Origin: a bacterium
Lineage (GTDB): Bacteria > Planctomycetota > J058 > JAJDCP01
Assembly: GCA_030428695.1 (NCBI GenBank)
Contig: JAUIEM010000197.1
Location: forward strand, 1-17,866
Reading direction: 5' to 3'
DNA length: 17,866 nt
The translations under genes and the position numbers were made by a program. Shown piece after piece: positions 1 to 6,834 of this stretch (position 1 is its first letter; each line of letters opens with the position of its first letter). Under the pieces are notes generated by a model that saw only the letters and a program-made list of their open reading frames with translations, searched no databases and was not told where the DNA came from.

Positions 1-117
1 CTGCAGGTCGCTGTACATCTTCACCGCGCCCATCCAGATGCCCATGCTGAGCGGCTCCCGCCCCGGATAGGGGATGCCCCACTGGATCAGGACCGCGCTG
101 TCGGGTGCGTCCATCAT
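1..117 (-). CDS. Hypothetical protein, N-terminal part (cut by window edge)
   Basis: Only the first 39 codons lie in the window and no family is recognised. The reading frame stays open to the left edge. Two tandem ATG codons (117-115 and 114-112) are in frame. The first forms an ATGA overlap with the stop of the upstream kinase gene, and a GGGAG at 127-123 sits 5 or 8 nt before them, so either could start the protein. The visible residues begin MMDAPDSAVLIQWGIPYPG and show no signal peptide. The tight overlap suggests translation coupled to the kinase gene. The pattern of a hydrophobic strand followed by WGIPYPGRE suggests a small alpha/beta protein, but that is only a guess. Confidence 0.6.
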   Translation of the reverse strand, partial: MMDAPDSAVLIQWGIPYPGREPLSMGIWMGAVKMYSDLQ

Positions 118-3100
118 TCCCACTCCCTGAACAGGGCCTGGAAAGGCTCCAGGGCCCACAACTCCACGAAGTCGTCGTCCTCGCGCAGCGTGAGCACGAA
201 GGCCTCGAGGCGGGCGAGGTCGGCCTGCGCCCGCGGATCGGTGACGTGTTTCAGGCGCGCGCGGTCGCCCCGGGCGAGCTCGACGTAGCGGGTCAGCCAG
301 GCGAGGGCCTGGCCGGGATCGCCGTCGAGGGCGGCGCTGCGGGCGGCGGCGAGGTAGTCGAGGCCGGGGGCCTGGCCGCGGGCGAAGGCCTCGGCGTAGG
401 CGGCGCTGGCCAGGCCGTGGCGAGCCTGGGCGCGGTGGGCCCGGGCGAGGTTGAGCCAGTCGTCACCGGTCTGCGGCTCGCGCCGGCCGCTCAGCATGTC
501 GCCGACGCTCGCGAGGGAGCGGGCTTCGGCGAGCTCCTGCTCGAGCATCGCGACCTCGGTGTCCCAGGCGCTGTCGCGCGCCGCGAGCTGGCGCGTCTCG
601 GCGAGGGACTCGGAGAAGAAGCGCACCGCGCCGCTGTAGTCCTCGGCGTCCATGCAGGCCAGGGCGCAGCGGTGCAGGGCGATGCACAGCCGCACCCAGG
701 CCTCCTCATCCTCGGGCAGGCGCTCCCGCACCAGGCGCCGCAGCCCGACCGCGTCGAGCAGCACGTCGAGAGCCGCGCGGGGCTCGCCGAGCTCGCGGCA
801 CAGGAGGCCGAGCTTCATCGCCAGGGCCGCCTGGTTCTGCAGGGCCCCGACGCTCGCGATCTCCTCGAGCAGGCCCTCGCCCAGGCCCAGCGCCTCCTCG
901 TAGCGCACGCGAGCGCGGGGAAGGTCGCTCCGGGCCTTCGCGAGGTCACCCTGGCGGATCAGGGTCAGGTACAGCACGTGTCGCACCCCGCGGTGTTCCG
1001 GGTCGTCGCTGTGCAGCTCCCGGGCGACGGTGTGGGCCTCGCCGAAGGCGACCGCGGCGCTGTCGAGGGCGCCCCGGCTCAACATGAGGTCGCCGATGCG
1101 CAGCTGCACGCTGGCGTGGGCGAGGCGCATCTCGGCGTTGCTCGCGTCGACGAGGACCGCCTCGCGGGCGACCTCGGCGGCGTCGGCGAAGTAGCGGCCG
1201 GCGGTCTCGGGGGCGCCCTGGAGCATGAAGACATCGCCGCGGATCTCGAGCACCTGCATCAGGAACTTGTGGACGCTGATGCTGTCCGGGTAGCGCCGCA
1301 GCAGCCGCCGCAGGTCGTCGAGGCTGGCCGCGTAGAAGGCGTGGGCATCGTCGAGGGCGCCGGTCTCCATCGACAGGTCGCCGAGCTTGCTGCGCGAGAT
1401 CGCGAGGTCCATCGCGGCGTGGAAGTCGGTGGAATCGCGGGCCACGCGCGCGCTGTCGAGCACGAGGGCCTCGTCGTAGATCTCCCGGGCGCGCGCGAAG
1501 TCGCGGCGGGTCATCGCGGTGTTGCCGACCCGCTCGAGGGCGACGGTCAGCTCCCGCTGAGCGCGGGCGCTGCCGGGGCTGAGGGCGAGCAGGCCGCGGC
1601 GCAGCGCGAGGGCCTCGTCGAACAGCGCCTCGGCGCGGTCGAGCTCGCCGCGGGAGGACAGGGCGTCGCCGACGTTGAGCAGGCTGAAGCTGAGCAGGCG
1701 CTGGGCGTAGGGGTGCTCCGGATCGTCGGCGATCTGCGCCCGCCGGATCGCGAGGGCCTCCTGCCAGACCTCGACCGCCTCGGGCTGCCCGGAGACACGC
1801 AACACGTCCCCGAGGTTGTCGAGGGCGGACGCGAGGTCTTCCCGTGCCTCCGGGATCTCGTCGCGGTAGAGCTCGATCGCCTCGCGGTACTGCCCGCGGG
1901 CGCGGGTCAGCTGGCCGAGCATCTCGTCGATGTTGCCGGTCCGCACCAGGCAGATCGCGACCTTGCGCAGGGCGGACTCGCGCTCCTCGGGGCCGGCCGC
2001 TGCGGCCTCCTCCCGGAGCAGGTCCAGGGCCTCGGCGAAGCGCTCGCGCGACCGCTCGAGGTCGCCCTGCACGCGGTGTACATCGCCGAGGAACAGGATC
2101 CCCATCGCGAGCACCCCCCGCAGCCGGTCGGTCCCTTCCTCCGCCCAGGCCTCGCGTAGATCGTCGACCGCGTCGGCGATCTCGGCGTGAGCCGCCGCGG
2201 CGTCTCCCTCGACTTCGAGCAGCAGCCGCGCGAGCCGCAGCCGGGTCAGGGCGGTTCCGCGTGAAACCTCGCCGCGGTCGAGGTCGCTGTCGCGCAGCTC
2301 GCGCCAGCCCTCGAGGGCGATGCGCAGCACGTCCTGGCCGATGCGGAAGCCGCGGGAGTCGGCGAGCTCGTGGGTCAGCAGGGTCTGTACCTGGTTGGTG
2401 ATCTGGTCGAGGGCCTGCTGGGCGATCTCCCCGCGCCGCTCGGCGTGCCCCCGCTGCTCCTCGACGCGCAGCTTCTCCGCCTCGACCTCGCGGCTCTTCG
2501 TCGCGATCTCGGCGTTCTTTCCCCGCAGCAGCAACAGCCCGACGACCAGGCCGATGACCAGCAAGCCGACCGCCCCGGCCAGCCCCCACTGCAGGCGGCG
2601 CCGCTGGTCCTTGGCGCGGCGGCGGCGGGCGCGGGTGGTGCGGATGTCGGCGAGCAGCTCGGGGGCCTCGGCGAGCTCGGCCTGGGCTTCCGCCAGGCCG
2701 AGGTCGCCCCAGCGCAGGGCGGCGGCGGCGTACTCGCGGTGGACCTCGCGCTTGCCGCGCAGGGCGAGGGGGTTGTCCGGCCACAGCTCGCGGGCGCTCT
2801 CGAAGCCGGCGGCGGCGCCGGCGAACTCCTGGTACAGCCGGTTGCGGTGCTCGCGTCCCGCGGCCCCGACCGCGTCCCGGGCGGCCTCGAGGCGGTCGCG
2901 GGCGCGGCCGGCGATGGTGCGGCTCTCGCGGTGGCGGAGGAAGGCACGCAGGGCCTCGGCGAGCTCCTGCACCCCCGCGTGGCGGTCGGCCGGGGCACGC
3001 TGCAGGGCCTTCGCGCAGATCGCCCGCAGATCTTCCGGCACGCTGTCGGGCAGGGGGTCGGGGTCGCTGGCGGCGGCGAGCTTGACGGTCGCGAGCAGGG

Positions 3101-3893
3101 TGTCCGCCCGGTGCGGGGGGCTGCCGCCGAGGATCTCGTAGAGCACGGCCCCGAGCAGGTAGACGTCGGTCCAGGGGCCGATCTTGGTGCCCTCGCCGAG
3201 GGCGAGCTCGGGGGCCATGTAGCTCGGGGTGCCGCACGGGGTGGTGATCGAGGAGCGGTGACGCACGCTGCCGCTGCCCGCGACGGTGCTGACCGCGTTG
3301 CCCCAGTCGAGGACGGTGACCTCGCCGAACTCGCCGACCATCACGTTGGTCGGCTTGAGGTCGTTGTGGATGATGTCGCGGCTGTGGGCGAAGGCGACGG
3401 CGTTGCAGACCTGGAGCAGGATCTCGAGGTGGCGGACGAGGTCGTCCGGGGCCTTCCGCAACAGCTCCCTCCAGCTCGTCCCGCCGACCAGCTTCATCGC
3501 GAGGTAGACCTCGCCGTCGGGGCTGGTGCCCATCGCGTAGACCGGCACGATGTTCGGATGCTCGAGCTGGCCGGTGACGACCGCCTCGGCGAGGAAGGCC
3601 TCGCGGTGCAGGTCGGAGCTGTGGCTGGCGCGCAGCTTCTTCAGGGCGACCTCGCGCTCGAGGGAGGGCTGCCGGGCGCGGAAGACCTCGCCGACGCCTC
3701 CGCGGCCGATCAGCTCGGTCGGCTCGAAGGGGGACTTCGGCTTCGGGTGCTCCTTCTTGACCGGCAACAGGCAGCGCGGACGGTAGGTCGCGCCGACCGC
3801 GGAGTCGTCGAGGGAAGCCTCCGGCCCGAGGGTCTTCTCCCACAGCTTGCGCAGGCCGCGCTCGGAGATGTCCTCAGGGGACGGCGCGCTCAT
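114..3893 (-). CDS. Transmembrane Ser/Thr protein kinase with long TPR-like C-terminal region
   Basis: A 1259-residue Hanks-type kinase. The kinase domain spans about residues 57-320, with glycine loop GRGGVGEVF (63-71), VALK lysine K85, helix-C glutamate E103, catalytic loop HNDLKPTN (176-183), DWG (196-198) and activation-segment GTPSYMAPE (221-229). The usual HRD arginine is asparagine (N177), so it is a non-RD kinase. A basic stretch and one membrane helix follow at about 433-456, then a short charged coiled-coil-like segment (about 458-490), then an alpha-helical repeat region from about 570 to the end. In that region glycines of a GD-[LVA] motif fall at 742, 790, 838, 886, 934 and 982, an exact 48-residue period; less regular copies lie at 603, 653 and 695. 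The start is the ATG in an ATGA overlap with the RlmJ-like gene, giving likely coupled translation. The open frame extends further upstream, but there it is a shadow of that gene. If the kinase faces the cytoplasm, the repeats lie outside and could bind a ligand or partner protein. The target is unknown. Confidence 0.95.
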   Translation of the reverse strand: MSAPSPEDISERGLRKLWEKTLGPEASLDDSAVGATYRPRCLLPVKKEHPKPKSPFEPTELIGRGGVGEVFRARQPSLEREVALKKLRASHSSDLHREAFLAEAVVTGQLEHPNIVPVYAMGTSPDGEVYLAMKLVGGTSWRELLRKAPDDLVRHLEILLQVCNAVAFAHSRDIIHNDLKPTNVMVGEFGEVTVLDWGNAVSTVAGSGSVRHRSSITTPCGTPSYMAPELALGEGTKIGPWTDVYLLGAVLYEILGGSPPHRADTLLATVKLAAASDPDPLPDSVPEDLRAICAKALQRAPADRHAGVQELAEALRAFLRHRESRTIAGRARDRLEAARDAVGAAGREHRNRLYQEFAGAAAGFESARELWPDNPLALRGKREVHREYAAAALRWGDLGLAEAQAELAEAPELLADIRTTRARRRRAKDQRRRLQWGLAGAVGLLVIGLVVGLLLLRGKNAEIATKSREVEAEKLRVEEQRGHAERRGEIAQQALDQITNQVQTLLTHELADSRGFRIGQDVLRIALEGWRELRDSDLDRGEVSRGTALTRLRLARLLLEVEGDAAAAHAEIADAVDDLREAWAEEGTDRLRGVLAMGILFLGDVHRVQGDLERSRERFAEALDLLREEAAAAGPEERESALRKVAICLVRTGNIDEMLGQLTRARGQYREAIELYRDEIPEAREDLASALDNLGDVLRVSGQPEAVEVWQEALAIRRAQIADDPEHPYAQRLLSFSLLNVGDALSSRGELDRAEALFDEALALRRGLLALSPGSARAQRELTVALERVGNTAMTRRDFARAREIYDEALVLDSARVARDSTDFHAAMDLAISRSKLGDLSMETGALDDAHAFYAASLDDLRRLLRRYPDSISVHKFLMQVLEIRGDVFMLQGAPETAGRYFADAAEVAREAVLVDASNAEMRLAHASVQLRIGDLMLSRGALDSAAVAFGEAHTVARELHSDDPEHRGVRHVLYLTLIRQGDLAKARSDLPRARVRYEEALGLGEGLLEEIASVGALQNQAALAMKLGLLCRELGEPRAALDVLLDAVGLRRLVRERLPEDEEAWVRLCIALHRCALACMDAEDYSGAVRFFSESLAETRQLAARDSAWDTEVAMLEQELAEARSLASVGDMLSGRREPQTGDDWLNLARAHRAQARHGLASAAYAEAFARGQAPGLDYLAAARSAALDGDPGQALAWLTRYVELARGDRARLKHVTDPRAQADLARLEAFVLTLREDDDFVELWALEPFQALFREWE

Positions 3894-4714
3894 CCCGCAT
3901 CCCCGCCGAAGCCCTCGCAGACGCCCGCGCGCAGCAGCCGCCAGGCGAGCGCCTCGGTCCAGGCCTGCAGGGCCGGGGCGAGGCTCGCGACCGGAGCGTC
4001 CGGCGCCGGGATCCACAGCACCTCGTGCCAGGCCCGCGGCAGGCGGGGATCGGCGGGGATCCGCCCGACCAGGGGCTCGCGCCCGCAGGCCTGGGCGAGG
4101 TGGCGGCGGAAGGCGCGGTACTCGTCGAAGTGCCCGGCGCCGCGGGGGGAGCGGTTGTACAGGTAGAGCACCAGGTCGGGGCCTCCGGCGAGCAGGCCCG
4201 GCAGGGCCCGGCAGGCGTGGCTCCAGCGCTTGTCGAGGTCGTAGGGGTCGAGCAGCACCAGCTGGCAGGCGGAGAGCTCCGGCGTGGACAGGGCCGCGTA
4301 GCCGTCGTCGACGGCCAGCGGCACGACGTGCGCTTCCGCTTCCCAGGCCGCCCGCCGCTCGTGGTCGGCGTCGAACACCCGGGCCTCGCAGCTGCCCCCG
4401 AGGGCGGCGACCTGGGCGAGCAGCAAGGAGGCGCTCGAGGCGAGGCGGTCGCGGGCGAGGAAGGGCTCCTGCAGGGCGCGCACCGGGCCCTCGGGCAGGG
4501 CCTCCCAGCGGGCGCGGGCGCCGTCGCTGAGGGCGTAGGAGGGCGCGCCGGCGAAGGGGTCGCCGTACACCAGGCGGCCCTTGCAGCGGGGGCGGGCGAT
4601 CGCGAGCAACCACGCGGCCTTGAGCAGGTCGCCGAGGTTGCCGGGCTCGTAGCGCAGGCGCATGCCCCGGGAAACCGCCGTATCGGCCACACGCCAGGTC
4701 CAGTCGGAGCTCAT
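3890..4714 (-). CDS. RlmJ-like methyltransferase-fold protein (function uncertain)
   Basis: A 274-residue protein close to the usual length of RlmJ, the 23S rRNA adenine-N6 methyltransferase. Residues 22-36 (YEPGNLGDLLKAAWL) resemble the RlmJ N-terminal YRH..HAGN.ADVLKH block. GDPFAGA (51-57) sits where RlmJ has its cofactor-binding DTHAGAG. LLDPYDLDKRW around D156 sits where N6-adenine enzymes carry DPPY. Here the motif reads DPYD, one proline short, so activity as an RlmJ enzyme is doubtful. No signal peptide or membrane helix is seen. The ATG at 4714 is preceded by GGGAG 12 nt upstream; a second ATG at 4663 (M18) would still keep the conserved block. The gene leads the minus-strand operon and overlaps the kinase start by 4 nt (ATGA). 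The RlmJ relationship is my reading of motif order. Confidence 0.7.
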   Translation of the reverse strand: MSSDWTWRVADTAVSRGMRLRYEPGNLGDLLKAAWLLAIARPRCKGRLVYGDPFAGAPSYALSDGARARWEALPEGPVRALQEPFLARDRLASSASLLLAQVAALGGSCEARVFDADHERRAAWEAEAHVVPLAVDDGYAALSTPELSACQLVLLDPYDLDKRWSHACRALPGLLAGGPDLVLYLYNRSPRGAGHFDEYRAFRRHLAQACGREPLVGRIPADPRLPRAWHEVLWIPAPDAPVASLAPALQAWTEALAWRLLRAGVCEGFGGDAG

Positions 4715-4769
4715 CGGCAGTGGATGCTCCCGCGTAAAAGGATTACAGTAGCGGCGAAGGAGGCCCCCC
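4715..4769. promoter_or_regulatory. Divergent intergenic promoter region
   Basis: A 55-bp gap separates the minus-strand RlmJ-like/kinase operon from the plus-strand flavin-protein operon, and both promoters must lie here or in the flanking coding sequence. It holds one of the few AT-rich runs in the window, at 4734-4749. A 4-bp inverted repeat, GTAA (4734-4737) and TTAC (4743-4746), frames a 5-nt centre. TACAGT (4744-4749) fits a plus-strand -10 of TAnnnT form, with a poor -35 (TGGATG, 4721-4726). A minus-strand -10 could use the complementary TACTGT. The promoter assignment is weak; the divergent layout itself is certain. Confidence 0.4.
4758..4763 (+). promoter_or_regulatory. Shine-Dalgarno AGGAGG of the flavin reductase-like gene
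   Basis: A perfect AGGAGG lies 6 nt before a GTG codon at 4770. This fixes the start although no ATG is present. Confidence 0.85.
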
Positions 4770-5363
4770 GTGGAGATCGATCCCGCCGCCCTGTCGCGCC
4801 GCGAGGCGTACCAGCTGATGATCGCGTGCGTGATCCCACGTCCGATCGCCTGGCTGAGCACCGTCTCCGCCGAAGGCCAGGGCAACCTCGCGCCCTTCAG
4901 CTTCTTCGGCGGCGTCACCTCCGATCCGCCGACAGTGATGGTCAGTATCGGCAAGGTGACGGGTGCTCGCAAGCACACGGCGGACAACCTGCTCGCGACC
5001 CGCGAGGGGGTGCTGCACATCCCGACGATGGCGCTGGCGGAGAAGATGGTCGCCAGCGCGGCGGCGGTCCCGCGCGAGGTCGACGAGCTCGCCCTGGTCG
5101 GCCTGACCCGCGTGCCCTCCAGCGTGGTCCGCCCGGCACGCATCGCCGAGGCGCCCCTCGCGCTGGAGGTGGTCGTCGCCGAGCACCGGGAGTGGGGCCG
5201 GGCGAAGATGGACCTGTTCCTGCTCGAGGTCGTGCGCGTCCACTGCGACGACGCGCTGCTGGTCGACGGCGTCCCCGATCCCGCGCGCCTCGACCCGGTC
5301 GGGCGCCTCGGCGGACAGCTCTACAGCGGCCTGGCGCCCTTCCCCGTGGCGAGGCCGGGCTAG
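4770..5363 (+). CDS. Flavin reductase-like FMN-binding protein (DIM6/NTAB type)
   Basis: A 197-residue protein matching the flavin reductase-like, FMN-binding split-barrel family in length and motif order: PRPIAWLST (23-31), NLAPFSFF (39-46), SDPP (51-54), an RKHTADNL block (67-74) and a C-terminal RLGGQLYS segment. Family members bind FMN and either reduce it with NAD(P)H or serve as flavoredoxin-like electron carriers; the substrate of this one cannot be read from sequence. It should be cytoplasmic, since no signal peptide is seen. The GTG start follows a perfect AGGAGG. It is the first gene of the plus-strand operon and ends 1 bp before the solute-binding lipoprotein gene. Confidence 0.92.
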   Translation: MEIDPAALSRREAYQLMIACVIPRPIAWLSTVSAEGQGNLAPFSFFGGVTSDPPTVMVSIGKVTGARKHTADNLLATREGVLHIPTMALAEKMVASAAAVPREVDELALVGLTRVPSSVVRPARIAEAPLALEVVVAEHREWGRAKMDLFLLEVVRVHCDDALLVDGVPDPARLDPVGRLGGQLYSGLAPFPVARPG

Positions 5364-5364
5364 G

Positions 5365-6834
5365 ATGCGCGGGCTCTGGCTGCTCCTTCTCCTGTTGTGC
5401 GGCTGCGGCGACCAGGCCGTGGCGCCGCCTCCGCCGATCGGCCTCGACGGGGCGCGCCCGATCGCCGAGGCGGCGGGCGCGGACGACCGCGACATCGTCT
5501 ACCTGCCGGTGCGCATCCTGCCGCAAGCCGCCGACCTGACGCCCCTCGGCGCGACCAACATCGAGATGGCCGGGCTGGTCAACCAGATGTTCGAGGGTCT
5601 GGTCGTACGCGACGACACCCTCGGCTTCGCGCCGGGCGTCGCCGAGTCGTGGGAGATCTCGCCCGACCAGCGGCTGTACACCTTCCGGCTGCGGGATGAC
5701 GCCTGGTTCCACGACGGCACGCAGGTCGCGGTGGCCCACGTGATCACGAGCTTCGAGACCTTCGCCCGCAACCCCGGCCGCCACGGCTGGATCGTCGCGC
5801 CGATCAAGGGCGCGGCGGCGGTCGCTCGCGGCGAGGCCCTGTCCCTGGAGGGGCTGCGGCAGCTGCCGGACGGGCGGCTGCAGATCGAGCTCGAGGAGCC
5901 GGACGGGATCTTCCTGCACCACCTCGCGATGCCGAACCTCGCGGTCTTCCTGCGCGACGGCCTGACGGTGTACGGCTCCGGGCCCTTCCGCTTCGGCGGG
6001 CTGAGCGCCGACGGCCTGATGTTGCGGCCCCACGCGGAGTACCACGGGCGCGTGCCCCGGGTCAGCGTCGTGTACCGGGCGGAGAGCGCGCCGGTGCTCG
6101 CCTTCCGCAACGGCCAGCTCGACGTCGCGCCGTTCACCGGGCCGAGCCCGCTGTACGACTCGAGCGCGGTCATCACCTACCCGAGCCTGAGCACGACCTA
6201 CGCCTGGCTCGACCCCTCGCTCCCGCTCGAGCTGCGGCAGCTGATCAACCAGGTCTACGTCCAGGCCGACTTCCTCGGCAGCCGGCGACGCCTGGACCTG
6301 CCGGCGTGGGGGCCGGTGCCGCCGGGCCTGCCGGGCCATGTCGGGGCGCCGGACTCGCTGCTCCTGCAGGTGCCCGAGTCGCAGGTGGCCTCGCTGCCGG
6401 TCTCCCTCGACGACGTCGAGCTCTTCGAGCTGTTGCGCCACGAGCTCGACCTCTACGGCGTGACGATCTTCGAGTCGAACCAGCCGCTCCTGACGCAGAG
6501 CGCCTGGATCGCGGACTTCCCCGACAGCGACAACTTCCTCCGCATCCTCTTCCAGACCGGCGCAGCGAACAACCGCTCGCGCTTCAGCGACCCCGTCGTC
6601 GACAGCCTGCTGGTCCGCGCGCGGCGCCTGTCCGGCCAGGACGCGCAGGCCGAGCGGGTGCGCCTGTACGAGCAGGCGGTCGCGCACATCCGCGGCGCCT
6701 TCCCCTGGCTCCCCCTCTGGCATCGCACCAACCGGCTGCTGGTGGGGCCGCGGATCCGGGGGCTGCGCACCAGCGCCCTCGACTTCGACGGCACGCTGAT
6801 GCTGCCGCAGACCGACCTCGAGCTCGCGCCGTGA
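5365..6834 (+). CDS. ABC-type solute-binding lipoprotein, family 5 (peptide/nickel type)
   Basis: A 489-residue extracytoplasmic binding protein of the SBP_bac_5 (DppA/OppA-like) family. The N-terminus is a short leucine-rich signal ending in the lipobox LCGC, giving Cys14 as the likely lipid-modified residue. Family hallmarks in order are the NQMFEGLV block, LAESWE-like GVAESWEIS, an YTFRLRDDAWFHDGT stretch followed by a helix with VITSFE, YGSGPFRF, then PAWGPVPPGLPG and a C-terminal RLYEQAVAHI/PWLPLWH region. Family members deliver peptides, nickel chelates or other small solutes to a membrane transporter. No permease or ATPase gene is present in the window, so the partner must be elsewhere or the protein acts as a receptor. 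The ATG lies 1 bp after the previous stop, with GAGG 10 nt upstream. Its stop overlaps the next start (GTGA). Confidence 0.93.
   Translation: MRGLWLLLLLLCGCGDQAVAPPPPIGLDGARPIAEAAGADDRDIVYLPVRILPQAADLTPLGATNIEMAGLVNQMFEGLVVRDDTLGFAPGVAESWEISPDQRLYTFRLRDDAWFHDGTQVAVAHVITSFETFARNPGRHGWIVAPIKGAAAVARGEALSLEGLRQLPDGRLQIELEEPDGIFLHHLAMPNLAVFLRDGLTVYGSGPFRFGGLSADGLMLRPHAEYHGRVPRVSVVYRAESAPVLAFRNGQLDVAPFTGPSPLYDSSAVITYPSLSTTYAWLDPSLPLELRQLINQVYVQADFLGSRRRLDLPAWGPVPPGLPGHVGAPDSLLLQVPESQVASLPVSLDDVELFELLRHELDLYGVTIFESNQPLLTQSAWIADFPDSDNFLRILFQTGAANNRSRFSDPVVDSLLVRARRLSGQDAQAERVRLYEQAVAHIRGAFPWLPLWHRTNRLLVGPRIRGLRTSALDFDGTLMLPQTDLELAP

Noticed and set aside
105..2159. 684-codon plus-strand open frame opposite the first kinase
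   Set aside because: Its translation is low-complexity Ala/Gly/Glu/Val/Leu with no motif, and it lies wholly antisense to a gene with clear kinase and repeat motifs. Such frames arise from G/C third-position bias.
946..3843. 965-codon minus-strand frame overlapping the first kinase
   Set aside because: Same strand, shifted frame, almost entirely Arg, Pro, Ala and Gly. The true frame carries the complete kinase motifs.
3894..4613. Upstream extension of the first kinase frame
   Set aside because: The extension is Arg/Pro/Ala-rich out-of-frame reading of the RlmJ-like gene. The ATG at 3893 in an ATGA overlap is the natural start.
4942..6723. 593-codon minus-strand frame opposite the flavin protein and lipoprotein genes
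   Set aside because: It crosses two well-supported genes and their junction, and its product has no recognisable domain.
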